Both the position numbers and the translations under genes were made by a program. From Chondromyces crocatus (lineage in GTDB: Bacteria; Myxococcota_A; Polyangia; Polyangiales; Polyangiaceae), in NCBI RefSeq assembly GCF_001189295.1, contig NZ_CP012159.1, positions 11,117,856 to 11,181,855 on the forward strand: DNA of 64,000 bases, read 5' to 3'. Of this stretch, positions 8,775-18,034 are shown piece after piece; positions within the stretch are counted from its first letter, which is position 1, and every line of letters starts with the position of its first letter. A model generated the notes under the pieces. That model was not told the origin of the DNA. It did no database searches and was given only the letters and a program-made list of their open reading frames with translations.

Positions 8775-11672
8775 GTGACCGATACCCGGACCGCCTCCGT
8801 CCTCGACTCGCCCACCGTGGTCGACTGGCTGTGGCCGCTCGAAACCCTCACGCAACGCCGACGCATCGGGCCCAAGCGCGTCGGCGGCAAGGCCTGGTCG
8901 CTCGCGCAGCTCATGCGGGACGGCTACCCCGTGCCGCGTGGATGGGCGCTCGATGCCCGATGCTTCACCCGACACATCGTGGAGCATCTTCCACCCGGTC
9001 ATGACCTCGCCACCGTGGTCAAGCTCGCCGGCACGCGGGCGGGCGTGGATCGGGCTGCACGCGCACGCGACTGGATCCTCGCAGCACCGCTCCCCACGGG
9101 ACTCACCGAGGCGATCGAGGCCCTCTGGGGTGCCATCGCCCCGCAGGCTCCCTGGGGCCTCGCTGCTCGCTCCAGCGCGACCTGCGAGGACACCGAAGAG
9201 ACCTCGCTCGCGGGCCTCGCCGAGACCGTGCTCGGTGCCCGTGGTCCCGATGCCATCGCCTCCGCGATCCGCAAGGTGTGGGCGAGCGCCTATCTTCTTC
9301 GATCGCTCGCCTACCTCGCGCATGCAGGCCTCCGTGACATGGCCATGGGCGTGGTGCTCCAGCTCATGGTGCCGGCAGAAGCCGCCGGTGTGCTGTTCAC
9401 GGCCCCTCCGCCCGGTCTCGAGGGCGAAGGCTGGCCCGCCGACGAGCGCTTGATCAACGCCACCTTCGGGCTCGGCGCCCCCGTGGTGGAGGGCTCCGCG
9501 GCCGTCGACGCCTTCCGCCTCGCCCGCCGCGGAGGGGCCGTCCTCGCCACCACGGTCGCCCACAAACGCAGGGCCCTCCGCCTCATCGACGATCAGCTCG
9601 CCGACGTCGAGGTCCCCGAAGCGCTGGCGAAGACGCCGTCACTGCATCCCGACGCCCTGCGGACGCTGGCGATCATCGCCGACCGCCTGGAGCAAGGCGA
9701 CGGGGGCCCGTTCGACGTCGAGTTTGCCGTCGAGATGCCCGCCTCTTCCGCTCACCGAGACGACACGCGCCACCAGGCCACCAACACCCCCGACGACACG
9801 TCAGCGACGGCCCCCATCCGGCAAGCCACCGAGCGCTGGGCGCCCCGCGTCTGGCTGCTCCAGGTCCGCCCCCTGCGCGGCGGCGGCTTTCCCGAAGGCG
9901 GCGACGCCGACACCGTGTGGTCTCGCGCCAACGTCGGCGAAGCGCTCCCTGGTGCTGCGACGCCCCTCACCTGGTCCGTCGCCCGCACCTTCTCGGATCG
10001 CGGCTTCCGCGAGGCCTTCGCCGCCCTCGGCTGCCGCGTCCCCCGTGGCGTTCACCTCGTCACCAACATCCACGGGCGCTTCTACCTGAACCTCTCCACC
10101 TTCATGCAGATCGCCGCCCAGGTCCCCGGGCTCTCCCCTGCCGCGATCCTCGGCGTCAGCGGCGGCGCCGGCCCTGCCGTGATCACGCGCCTCAGCCGCC
10201 AGGTCGCGCACGTCTCCTGGCGCTCGTTCCTGCTCCGCCTTCCCCTCACCGCGCCCCGCCTCCTCGTCCAGCAAGCGGCGCTCGAGCACGACGTCAGCGT
10301 CTACGAAGCCGAAGCCGGCCGCGCGCGGCGCTCCCTCGCCGAGCTCGACCTCCGCCTGCTCCCGGACGACGCCATCGCCACCACCCTGAAGAGCGCGTTT
10401 GGCCTCCTCGAGCGCACCGGATCGCTCATGCTCCGCTGCGCGTCGGCCTCGCTCGCGAGCTACCTCGCGCTGTCCGAGGCCCTCCGCAGACTCGCCCCTC
10501 GCCGCACCTCCGCCCGCTCCCCGGACACCGACACCGACCCGCTCGATCCCCTCGACGAGCGACCTGCAGGCGAGATCGAGCGCCTCGCCCAGACGCTCGT
10601 CGGCGGCGCCCAGGAAGTGGAGAGCGCGGCTCCTGGCGTCGAGCTGGCGCGCGTCGGCACCATCGCCTTGCGCGAAGCGGCTGCGCGCGATCGCCTCTTC
10701 TCGGGTGACGCCCGCAGCCCCGACGATCTCCCGGACGGCCCCACGCGCGAGGCCCTCCGCGCCTTCCTCGAGCGTTACGGGGACCGTGCCGTCCGCGAAG
10801 CCGAGCTCAGCACCCCCCGCTGGAGCGAAGACCCGCAGCCCGTCATGGCCATGCTCACCGCGTCCATGCGCAGCCCCGAAGGCGAGACCGACCGCGCCCT
10901 CGCCCGCGCCCGCGCCCTTTCCGACCGGGAGATGGCCCTTCTCGAAGCCCGGCTCGGCCGCGCCGAGATCGCCCTCGTCCGCGCCCTCGTCTGGCGCGCG
11001 CAGCACACCACCCGCCTGCGTGAGCGCATGCGCGGCTGGGTGACCCGCGCCCTCGGCATGCTCCGGACCATCGCCCTCGACATCGACCGGAGGCTCCGCC
11101 GCCTCGACCCCTCGCTCGAAGAGGGCAGCGTCTTCTTCTGCACCTACGACGAACTCTGCGTCTCCCTCGGCAGCGGCCGCGCCGACGTCGGCAGCGTGGT
11201 GCGCCTGCGGCGCGCCGAGCATGCCCGCGACGCCGCCCGCCCCGATCCCCCGCCCACCTTCGTCGGCCGCCCCCCGCCCGTCAGCTTGCCGCCTGCCGTC
11301 GGTCCCCGCCTCTACGGCCTGCCGGCCAGCGGGGGCGTCGTCGAGGGCCTCGCCCGCGTCCTCGAGCCCGGCGCCTCCTCCCTCGACGCCCTCAAGCCCG
11401 GGGAAGTGCTGGTCTCCCGCACGACCGACGTTGGCCTCTCCCCTTTGTTCCTCGTGGCAGCCGCGGTCATCACCGAGCTGGGAGGCCCTCTGTCCCATGC
11501 CTCCATCGTCGCCCGCGAGTACGGCGTCCCCGCCGTGGTCAACGTGCCCGGGGCCACGATCGCCATCCGCACGGGCGATCGCCTGCGCGTGGACGGGGAC
11601 CGCGGCATCATCGAGCGCCTGGAAGGGCGCCCCTCCATCGCGTCGCCCCCTCTCCCCAGCGACTCGCTCTGA
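8775..11672 (+). CDS. PEP-utilising / pyruvate phosphate dikinase-like phosphotransferase (rifampicin phosphotransferase-like)
   Basis: 965 aa from GTG 8775. The upstream extension to ATG 8679 overlaps the divergent regulator's 5' end. The N-terminal PPDK ATP-grasp module (about residues 25-390) has GGKAWSLAQLM and RSSATCEDTEETSLAG. The C-terminal swivelling PEP-utiliser domain (about 870-960) has GGPLSHASIVAREYG, with the phosphorylatable His at 908. The order ATP-grasp, variable middle, His domain matches rifampicin phosphotransferases rather than PPDK or PpsA, which carry a C-terminal PEP-binding TIM barrel. It is about 100 residues longer than typical Rph enzymes. The likely reaction is ATP-dependent phosphotransfer via phospho-His to an unidentified small molecule. 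Confidence 0.85.
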   Translation: MTDTRTASVLDSPTVVDWLWPLETLTQRRRIGPKRVGGKAWSLAQLMRDGYPVPRGWALDARCFTRHIVEHLPPGHDLATVVKLAGTRAGVDRAARARDWILAAPLPTGLTEAIEALWGAIAPQAPWGLAARSSATCEDTEETSLAGLAETVLGARGPDAIASAIRKVWASAYLLRSLAYLAHAGLRDMAMGVVLQLMVPAEAAGVLFTAPPPGLEGEGWPADERLINATFGLGAPVVEGSAAVDAFRLARRGGAVLATTVAHKRRALRLIDDQLADVEVPEALAKTPSLHPDALRTLAIIADRLEQGDGGPFDVEFAVEMPASSAHRDDTRHQATNTPDDTSATAPIRQATERWAPRVWLLQVRPLRGGGFPEGGDADTVWSRANVGEALPGAATPLTWSVARTFSDRGFREAFAALGCRVPRGVHLVTNIHGRFYLNLSTFMQIAAQVPGLSPAAILGVSGGAGPAVITRLSRQVAHVSWRSFLLRLPLTAPRLLVQQAALEHDVSVYEAEAGRARRSLAELDLRLLPDDAIATTLKSAFGLLERTGSLMLRCASASLASYLALSEALRRLAPRRTSARSPDTDTDPLDPLDERPAGEIERLAQTLVGGAQEVESAAPGVELARVGTIALREAAARDRLFSGDARSPDDLPDGPTREALRAFLERYGDRAVREAELSTPRWSEDPQPVMAMLTASMRSPEGETDRALARARALSDREMALLEARLGRAEIALVRALVWRAQHTTRLRERMRGWVTRALGMLRTIALDIDRRLRRLDPSLEEGSVFFCTYDELCVSLGSGRADVGSVVRLRRAEHARDAARPDPPPTFVGRPPPVSLPPAVGPRLYGLPASGGVVEGLARVLEPGASSLDALKPGEVLVSRTTDVGLSPLFLVAAAVITELGGPLSHASIVAREYGVPAVVNVPGATIAIRTGDRLRVDGDRGIIERLEGRPSIASPPLPSDSL

Positions 11673-11680
11673 GCCGACTC

Positions 11681-11696
11681 CCGAGCCTCCGCTCGG
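11681..11696 (+). terminator. Short perfect hairpin after the PEP-utilising enzyme
   Basis: A 6-bp stem CCGAGC/GCTCGG with a 4-nt loop begins 9 bp after the stop codon. No U-tract. Position and compactness suggest a terminator. Confidence 0.35.
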
Positions 11697-11777
11697 CACC
11701 GACGAACGCTCTCACCCAGGTCGAACCTGGAGGCGCTCGACGACGCCGGCCACGTATGGGAAGAGCCCCTCCTGGCC

Positions 11778-12575
11778 ATGCACCGCTCCTCCCTGCTCCA
11801 TCGCACCGCGCTCGCAGCGGCCCTCGGCCTCGCCCTGGCAGCGGGAGGAGCGGCAGCCATCGCCGACCCGCCGAAGGGCGGCTACAGCCCGGACCCTGCT
11901 GGCATTCCGAGTCGCACCCAGTGGGTCTTCGACGTCTACCATCACAAGGGACAGACCTCGCTCCTCGGCGCCAGGTCGGTCACCCTGGCGCGGCCAGCCG
12001 CGTCAGCGCGCATCCTTGGCCGCTTCGCCGTCGAGTTCTACGTCGGCAAGGAGCTGGTCGACCGCGTGCGCTTCAACGTTCCCCTCACCGGCGACGCCCC
12101 GCAGAAGGACCCTCGTCGTCCCTTCCGGCACCCCACCTTCGACGAGAGCGTCACCACCCGCATGAAGGTCCAGATGGCCGACAGCCCCCGCGCCACGTGG
12201 GGCCGGCTCGTCGACCGCATGACGGGCGCCGAGCAGCGCTTCTGGTGGCCACCCGAGAAAAACGGGCGCCTCACGCCGATGAGCGAGCCGCCCGGCGGCG
12301 TGGCCGCACGGGATGCAGGTGCAGACGGTGGCGCTGCAGATGCATCCGCCCCGGCGATCGCCGTCGACCCTTCTGAGTTCGTGGACGGAGGCCCGACCGA
12401 CGGCGGCCCGATCGATGGTGGCCCGACCGATGGCGGCCCGACCGATGGCGGCCCGACCGATGGCGGCCCGACCGATGGCGGCCCGACCCCCCGCGCAGCG
12501 CCTGGAGCTGGACCCATCCGAGCACCGGACGCCGGCGCCGCCCAGCCCAGCCCCCCGGCGCGGCCACCGAAGTAG
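11778..12575 (+). CDS. Secreted protein with PTDGG repeat tail
   Basis: 265 aa. A clear signal peptide (residues 1-29, ending near AAAIADPP) precedes a globular region (about 35-175) of unrecognised fold, with the block VFDVYHHKGQTSLLGARSV. A low-complexity Ala/Asp/Gly region follows, containing seven tandem pentapeptides of the DGGP(T/I) type and a Pro-rich end. The N-terminal half suggests a periplasmic or surface protein. The tail may be a flexible wall- or matrix-spanning stalk. Function unknown. Convergent with the Cys-rich lipoprotein gene. Confidence 0.7.
   Translation: MHRSSLLHRTALAAALGLALAAGGAAAIADPPKGGYSPDPAGIPSRTQWVFDVYHHKGQTSLLGARSVTLARPAASARILGRFAVEFYVGKELVDRVRFNVPLTGDAPQKDPRRPFRHPTFDESVTTRMKVQMADSPRATWGRLVDRMTGAEQRFWWPPEKNGRLTPMSEPPGGVAARDAGADGGAADASAPAIAVDPSEFVDGGPTDGGPIDGGPTDGGPTDGGPTDGGPTDGGPTPRAAPGAGPIRAPDAGAAQPSPPARPPK
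12384..12488 (+). repeat. 15-bp tandem repeats encoding DGGP(T/I)
   Basis: Seven near-identical 15-bp units (consensus GACGGCGGCCCGACC with a GAT/GAC variant) lie inside the preceding coding region. Four central units are identical. Units of a multiple of three keep the frame, so copy number can vary without breaking the protein. Confidence 0.85.
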
Positions 12576-12813
12576 TCCGCCGGGCGGCCGTCGAATGCGC
12601 CGCCCCACCGGCGCAAACACACCCGATGGGCCGTACGGGAAGGATGAAACGGTCGAGGGCGTGGCGGACGCGCGCCACACGGCCGGACCCACACCCGTCC
12701 CGCGAGGAAACGTGCAGGAGGCTGGCGGGAAACGCTGGAGGGGAGATGCACCCCGACGAAACGTGCTCGTCAGGTGCGGCAGGGGCGCGGGCCCCTGCCT
12801 CCTGGGCTGGATC

Positions 12814-15621
12814 TCAGTGCGGGGACATCGCGACACCGCGGTACGCGGTGTTCGCGCCGGTGGTCGCCACGCTGGTGACCGTCGCCGTCGCGGCGCCCGT
12901 ATCCACGAACCGGACCACCTCGTTCGCGCTGGCCGCCGCCGAGGAGGCGAACAGCACCACGTTGGCGCCTGAGACCGCGCCCCCCAGCCCGCGGAAGCCC
13001 GTGGTGCTCGCCGGGTTGGTGAAGGTGGCGACGAGGGTCCACGTCGTCCCGTTGGACGTCCACTTCTGCACGCCACCGCCGTTGGCCACCGAGCGATCAT
13101 CGGCCACGTACATCGTGTCCATGCCGGGCACGCCCGGGTCGCGATCCAGCAGCACGAACGACAGGGGGCTCGCGCCGGTCGTCGGCATCCCCGGCAAGAC
13201 CGTGGCGGTCTGGCCCGCCGTGGTGGGCAAGCCGGTGCCCACCGCGAACACGTTGGTGAAGTTGCCGCTGCCCGCGCTGCCGTAGAGCTGCCCGCCGAAC
13301 ACGTGCGAGAAGCGCGAGTTGCTCGGCGTCGAGAGGATCTGCGTGCCGCCGGTCGTCCCGTGCCCGATGTGCCAGGTGCCGCCGTTCGCCGCGGTGCCGT
13401 TGCCGGACACCCAGAACGACATCCCGTCCTGCGAGGTCGCCCCACGCACGCTGTTGGCGCTGAACGCCACGTTGAGCCGCGTCGTCGTGTCGACGTTGCC
13501 CGCCGCGTTCACCCGGGCGACCACACGGTTCGTCGTCGCCGACGCCGTGCCGCCGACGTTGCCCGTGCCGGGCGCCGCCGCGTAGCCGGCGAGGATTAGG
13601 TACGCCCCGTTCCCCGAGAGCGACAGCCCGCCCTCGGCCGTCGACGAGCCAGCGAGCGTGAGGGGCTGATTCGCCCCGCTCACGGCCGTGGGCATCGCCA
13701 CGGTCCCGAGCAGCGCGCCGTCCATGTCACGGTGCTCCAGGAACACCGCGCGCGCGATCTGGTTCAAGGTGTCGGCCCCGGTGCCCACGCGCACCACGTA
13801 GAACGACGCCGGCTCCGGGCACGCCGGGCAGTCCGGCCCACCGCAATCGACGCCGGTCTCGTTCCCGTTCTGGATGCCGTCGTTGCAGGTCGGCGGGGCC
13901 GACTCGCACTGGTTGCTCTCGCACGTCCCACCGGGCCCGCAGTCGGCGTCGACCACGCACTCCACGCACACGCCGGCGCCATCGCAGACCGCGCCACCCG
14001 CCTGATCGCAGACCGCGCCCGCGCTGCTGGGCGGGTTCGAGGGCGTGCCGCTCGTGCAGACGTTCTGCGTGCACTGGTTGTTGTCGTTGGGCACGTCGGC
14101 GTCGTACACCGCGCTCACGACCGCGCCGGCGCCATCGCACTCATTGCGCATGCAGTCGCCGACCACCTGCGAGCTCGTCGGCGTCCCCACCGCCGCGAAC
14201 ACGGTCTCGCACGACCCTGCGGCGCAGCTCGGCGCCTGACAATCCGTGCTCTGACCGGGGCAATCCAGCGCCTCGAGGCACTCCACGCACGCCCCGGCGC
14301 CGTCGCAGACCACCCCGCCGTCGCTGCAGTCCGTACCCGGGCTGGTGGGCTCGCTCCCGGGCACCCCGTTCGAGCACGATCCGGTAGTGCAGGCGTTGCC
14401 GTCGTCGGGCACGTCGCCGTCGTCCACCACCATCACCACGTGCCCGTTGCCGTCGCACTGGTTCACGTGACAGTCGCCGGGGATCTGCGTCGCCACCGCC
14501 GTCCCGGCGGCCGCGTTGTTCACCCCGCACATTCCCGCCGTGCACGTGCGCACCTGGCAGGCCGTGTCCTGCCCTGGGCAGTCGTCGGCCGTCGCGCACC
14601 CGGAGCATTCGCCGTTCCCGTCACAGGTGAGCGCGCCGCCGCAGCTCGTCCCCGCCGGCAGCGGCGTGTGCGTCGGCGTCCCGGAGACGCAGCCATCGGT
14701 GGTGCAGGCGCTCCCGTCGTCGGGGAGATCGGCGTCGTCGGCCACCGTCGTGGTGTTGCCGTTGCCGTCGCACTGGCTCACCTGACAGTCGCCGGGCACC
14801 TGCGTCGGCAGCGGCGTTCCAGCGGCCGCATTGTTCACCCCGCACATCCCTGCCGCGCAGGTGCGCACCTGACAGGCCGTGTCCTGGCCAGGACACTGCA
14901 CTGCCGTCACGCACTCCACGCACGCCCCGGCCCCGTCGCAGAGCACCCCGCCGCCCTCGTTGCAGCTGGTCCCCGACGCGGCGGGCGGGTTCGATGGGGT
15001 GCCCAGCGTGCAGACATCCTGCGTGCATGCGTTGTTGTCGACCGGCAGATCGGCGTCGTTCGGCACGCTGGTCACGGCCCCGTTGCCGTCGCACTGATTC
15101 TCTCGGCAATCACCGGGCGTCTGTGTCGACACCGCGGTGCCCACCGGCCGGTTCAGCGTGCCGCACATCCCCAGCACGCACGTCCTCTCCACGCACTCGT
15201 TCGCGGGCGGCGGGCAGTCTGCCGGCACAGCGCACTGTGCTGGGACGCTCCCTCCTTCGCCTCCCGAGCCACCAGCACCACCCAGGCCGCCAGCGCCGCC
15301 ATCACCGCCGGTTCCCCCCTCACCGCCCATGCCACCTGTGCCGCCCGTGCCACCCTCACCGCCGGCGCCACCGACGCCCCCCTCACCGCCCGTACCACCG
15401 GTGCCCCCCTCGCCCCCAGTGCCACCGACGCCGCCCGTGCCACCGACGCCACCGACGCCACCCGTGCCGCCCTCACCCCCTGAGCCGCCAGCGCCTCCTG
15501 CCCCCTCCGGGATCTTGCTCCGGTCGACGCTCGCGACGAGCTCGCAGCCCGTCTGCGTCATCAAGGTCGCTCCCAGCGCCAGCGCTCCGCTGAGGCCCCT
15601 CGTCCACGATCTCCGTGCCAT
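12814..15621 (-). CDS. Large Gly-rich, Cys-rich lipoprotein with propeller-like C-terminus
   Basis: 935 aa. The signal peptide ends in lipobox TGC, followed by ELVASVDRSKIPEG, a start seen in many Polyangiales surface lipoproteins. Residues about 40-130 are a Gly-rich linker built from GGxGGTGG units. Next come five Cys-rich modules of about 80-100 residues, each with CPGQ(D/S)T-x-CQ, PGDC, CDGNG and CDGAGACVEC blocks. A loop of the type CNDGIQNGNETGVDCGG (near 600) follows, and a 300-residue C-terminal region with repeated strand-like blocks suggests a beta-propeller. It is presumably anchored in the outer membrane and displayed. Function unknown: adhesin or binding protein is a guess from architecture. 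Confidence 0.82.
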   Translation of the reverse strand: MARRSWTRGLSGALALGATLMTQTGCELVASVDRSKIPEGAGGAGGSGGEGGTGGVGGVGGTGGVGGTGGEGGTGGTGGEGGVGGAGGEGGTGGTGGMGGEGGTGGDGGAGGLGGAGGSGGEGGSVPAQCAVPADCPPPANECVERTCVLGMCGTLNRPVGTAVSTQTPGDCRENQCDGNGAVTSVPNDADLPVDNNACTQDVCTLGTPSNPPAASGTSCNEGGGVLCDGAGACVECVTAVQCPGQDTACQVRTCAAGMCGVNNAAAGTPLPTQVPGDCQVSQCDGNGNTTTVADDADLPDDGSACTTDGCVSGTPTHTPLPAGTSCGGALTCDGNGECSGCATADDCPGQDTACQVRTCTAGMCGVNNAAAGTAVATQIPGDCHVNQCDGNGHVVMVVDDGDVPDDGNACTTGSCSNGVPGSEPTSPGTDCSDGGVVCDGAGACVECLEALDCPGQSTDCQAPSCAAGSCETVFAAVGTPTSSQVVGDCMRNECDGAGAVVSAVYDADVPNDNNQCTQNVCTSGTPSNPPSSAGAVCDQAGGAVCDGAGVCVECVVDADCGPGGTCESNQCESAPPTCNDGIQNGNETGVDCGGPDCPACPEPASFYVVRVGTGADTLNQIARAVFLEHRDMDGALLGTVAMPTAVSGANQPLTLAGSSTAEGGLSLSGNGAYLILAGYAAAPGTGNVGGTASATTNRVVARVNAAGNVDTTTRLNVAFSANSVRGATSQDGMSFWVSGNGTAANGGTWHIGHGTTGGTQILSTPSNSRFSHVFGGQLYGSAGSGNFTNVFAVGTGLPTTAGQTATVLPGMPTTGASPLSFVLLDRDPGVPGMDTMYVADDRSVANGGGVQKWTSNGTTWTLVATFTNPASTTGFRGLGGAVSGANVVLFASSAAASANEVVRFVDTGAATATVTSVATTGANTAYRGVAMSPH

Positions 15622-16023
15622 CGATCCCCATCCTTTCGGCAGCCAGTGCTCCGTGCGCAGCGTCGCGGCCAGCGTCGGCCCCTCTCCACGCAGCGCAGAC
15701 CATCCTAGGCAGACACATGCAGCGCTGAGAAGCCCTGCCGGCGCCGTCCCCCCACAGTCATGCGCCTGCCGTCACGCCGACACGTCCCTGCGACCCCTCC
15801 GAGCCGAGACGACCTGTGGAAAGACGCTCGCGCTTCCCGTAAGCCGGAACCCGAGTCCCCCGCTTCTCCGCCACGTCCGCGCGGTCTCCGAGGCGCTCCA
15901 CCGCGCGCCCGCAGCGCCAGGCTGCTCACGAGAGCAGCGCTTCACCCGCCCCCCCTGCCGCTCGCTCGTCCAGGATCAGGGCCGACTTCCCACCCGGCCG
16001 CGTGCTGGGGTAGGCTCGCCCGC
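15622..16023. other. Divergent intergenic region, about 400 bp
   Basis: Lies between the divergent starts of the Cys-rich lipoprotein and the TPR protein. It must hold both promoters. I see no convincing ORF, RNA gene, palindrome or consensus promoter. Confidence 0.5.
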
Positions 16024-16677
16024 ATGCGCGCCCGCGTCTTCCCCGTGTTCCTTGCGCTGGCCTCCATGGTGGCCCCGGCCCTCGCTCAGCAGCCTCCGAC
16101 GCCTCCCCCGTCAGCGCCGAGCAAGCCAGCCGCCGCGCGAAAGCCGGGCGAGCCACGCCGCGACCCCGCAGGCCAGACCGGGATCAGCCCTTACATGGAG
16201 CTGATCGTCAAAGGCCAGGCGGCCTTCGTCGCGCGCGACATCCCTGGTGCGGTCACCGCCTTCCAGGACGCCATCAAGCTCGACCCCAACAACATGCTCG
16301 GCTTCTACCGCCTCGGCGAAGCCATGCTCGAGTCGGGCAAGCCCGAAGAGTCCGACAGCGCCTGGACGACCGCGCTCGGCAAGAAGGGCGGCGCGGACCT
16401 GCACGCCAAGGTTCTCTTCTGCCTCGCCGACCTGCGCGAGCGGCAGCGAAACTGGCCTGCCGCCAAGGAAGCCTGGACGGCTTACACCACCTTCCTCACC
16501 AACAACCCCAAAGCGCACGGCTACCCCGCCACCGCGGAAGAGCGACAGAAGCGCATCGATCAGCGCATCAAGGACGAGAAGGACTACGCCGCCGTGCGCG
16601 AGCGCATCAAGCAGCGCGAGGAAGAACGGACGAAGGAAGCCGAAGAGAACGCCAAGAAGGACACCAAGAACCGCTGA
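16024..16677 (+). CDS. Exported TPR protein
   Basis: 217 aa from ATG 16024. The frame is open upstream to 15760 but without coding signs. The signal peptide (1-21, ending ALAQQ) precedes a Pro-rich linker and two or three TPR-like helical pairs: the block AFVARDIPGAVTAFQDAIKLDPNN (two parts, about residues 65-90) and a following LGEAMLESGKPEESDSAW unit. The C-terminus is a highly charged Lys/Glu helix, probably coiled coil (about 180-217). Periplasmic scaffolding is the likely role, partner unknown. The AAA ATPase gene starts 67 bp downstream on the same strand. Confidence 0.8.
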   Translation: MRARVFPVFLALASMVAPALAQQPPTPPPSAPSKPAAARKPGEPRRDPAGQTGISPYMELIVKGQAAFVARDIPGAVTAFQDAIKLDPNNMLGFYRLGEAMLESGKPEESDSAWTTALGKKGGADLHAKVLFCLADLRERQRNWPAAKEAWTAYTTFLTNNPKAHGYPATAEERQKRIDQRIKDEKDYAAVRERIKQREEERTKEAEENAKKDTKNR

Positions 16678-16743
16678 CGTTCTTCGTCCTCTGCGCGCCA
16701 CGCGACGCTTGCAACAGCAGGAAAGACGGGCGACACCTGACGG

Positions 16744-17976
16744 GTGATCACCCTCGTCGAGGCCAGAGGCTTCCGCTCCCTGGAGCACCTACGACAGCCC
16801 CTTGGTCCCTTCCACGTCCTGGCCGGGCCCAGTGGGAGCGGCAAGTCCACCTTCCTCGACGTCATCACCTTCCTCGGCGCCGTCACCGCCCGCGGCCTCT
16901 CGACCGCCACGACCGAGTGCGCCCCCCGCCTCCAGGATCTGAGCTTCCAGCACCGCGCTCAGCCCATCGAGCTCGCCATCGAGGTCACCGTCCCCGACGC
17001 GATCCGCCGCCGCCTGGGCAACCCCGCCTTCGAGACCCTCCGCTACGAGATCGGTGTCGAGACCGACACCGAGAGCGGCGAACCTGCCCTCGTCGAAGAG
17101 CGCGTCTCCCTCAAGGCCAGCGAGCAAGGCGCTGCCAAGCAGCTCGAGATGTTCCCCCGCCTCGGCAGCGCTGCCAGCACCATCCTGACCTCCAAGCTGG
17201 TCAGCGGCTCGGGCCGCACCATCGTCCACAAGGTCCAGGGCGGGAACGACAACTTCTACTCCGAGACCTACCAGGAGTCCGGCAAGGGCTGGCTCGTCGC
17301 CTACCGCCTCGGCCGCCGCCGCTCGGCCCTCTCCCACCTGCCGGAGGACGAGACCAAGTTCCCCGCCTCGCTCTGGTTCAAGCGCCTCCTCGCCGAGCAC
17401 GTGCATGCCCTCGCGCCCGATCCGCGCCGCCTCCGTCGCCCCAGCCCTCCGGGACAGCCCGCGGCGTTCCGGCCCGATGGCGAGAACCTCCCCTGGGTCC
17501 TCGCCGCCCTCCAGGAGCAGCACCCCGAGCGCGCCCGACGCTGGGTCGAGCACGTACAGGCGGCGCTCCCCGATCTCACCGACGTCCAGTCGGTGCAGCG
17601 CGACGAGGACCGCCACCGCTACCTCGTCCTCCGCGGTCAGAACGGCGTCGACATCCCCTCGTGGAGCGCTTCGGACGGCGTGCTCCGCTTCCTCGCCCTC
17701 ACCCTGCCGGCCTTCCTCCCCGACACCACCGGCCTCTGGCTCGTCGAGGAGCCCGAGACGGGCCTGCATCCCCGCGCCGCTCAGGCCGCGCTCAACGCCC
17801 TCGCCTCCATCTCGAGCGCGCAGGTGCTGATCACGACCCACTCCCCGGCCGTCATCCGCGCCGCCGATCCGGGCAACATCCTCTGCTTCTCCCGCCGAGA
17901 AGACGGCGCCACCACCGTCTCCCCCGGTCGGGAAAAGCTCGACCCTGCTGCCTGGCAGGAAGCCGCGCTCCGCTGA
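16744..17976 (+). CDS. RecF/SMC-like AAA ATPase (AAA_21 type)
   Basis: 410 aa from GTG 16744. Walker A GPSGSGKST at about residue 29, preceded by the typical ITLVEARGFRSL strand. A long insert with little similarity separates it from the C-terminal ABC-like half: signature-like SDGVLRFLALTL (near 315), Walker B LWLVEEPETGLHP (near 335) and switch His in LITTHSPAVI. This is the arrangement of stand-alone ABC-type ATPases related to OLD/RecF. Such proteins occur in DNA repair, in phage defence with nucleases, and as orphans. No TOPRIM domain and no nuclease neighbour are visible, so no specific role is assigned. Confidence 0.85.
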   Translation: MITLVEARGFRSLEHLRQPLGPFHVLAGPSGSGKSTFLDVITFLGAVTARGLSTATTECAPRLQDLSFQHRAQPIELAIEVTVPDAIRRRLGNPAFETLRYEIGVETDTESGEPALVEERVSLKASEQGAAKQLEMFPRLGSAASTILTSKLVSGSGRTIVHKVQGGNDNFYSETYQESGKGWLVAYRLGRRRSALSHLPEDETKFPASLWFKRLLAEHVHALAPDPRRLRRPSPPGQPAAFRPDGENLPWVLAALQEQHPERARRWVEHVQAALPDLTDVQSVQRDEDRHRYLVLRGQNGVDIPSWSASDGVLRFLALTLPAFLPDTTGLWLVEEPETGLHPRAAQAALNALASISSAQVLITTHSPAVIRAADPGNILCFSRREDGATTVSPGREKLDPAAWQEAALR

Positions 17977-18008
17977 ACTGGAAGCGCTCCGCTGAACCGG
18001 GAGCGCTC
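17965..18008 (+). repeat. 19-bp tandem duplication spanning the ATPase stop codon
   Basis: The unit GCGCTCCGCTGAACTGGAA occurs at 17965 and again at 17984 with minor changes, with a third partial unit at 18003. The stop TGA lies inside the first copy, so the duplication does not alter the protein. Confidence 0.7.
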
Positions 18009-18034
18009 GACGCGCCGGCGCGCGGCCTCTCGCC

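Noticed and set aside
12003-13445. Minus-strand 480-codon frame
   Set aside because: Overlaps the PTDGG-repeat gene and the Cys-rich lipoprotein in another frame; translation is Arg/Ala/Pro-rich.
16744-17976. OLD/Gabija-type defence nuclease
   Set aside because: Only the ATPase half is present; no TOPRIM domain or partner helicase next to it.
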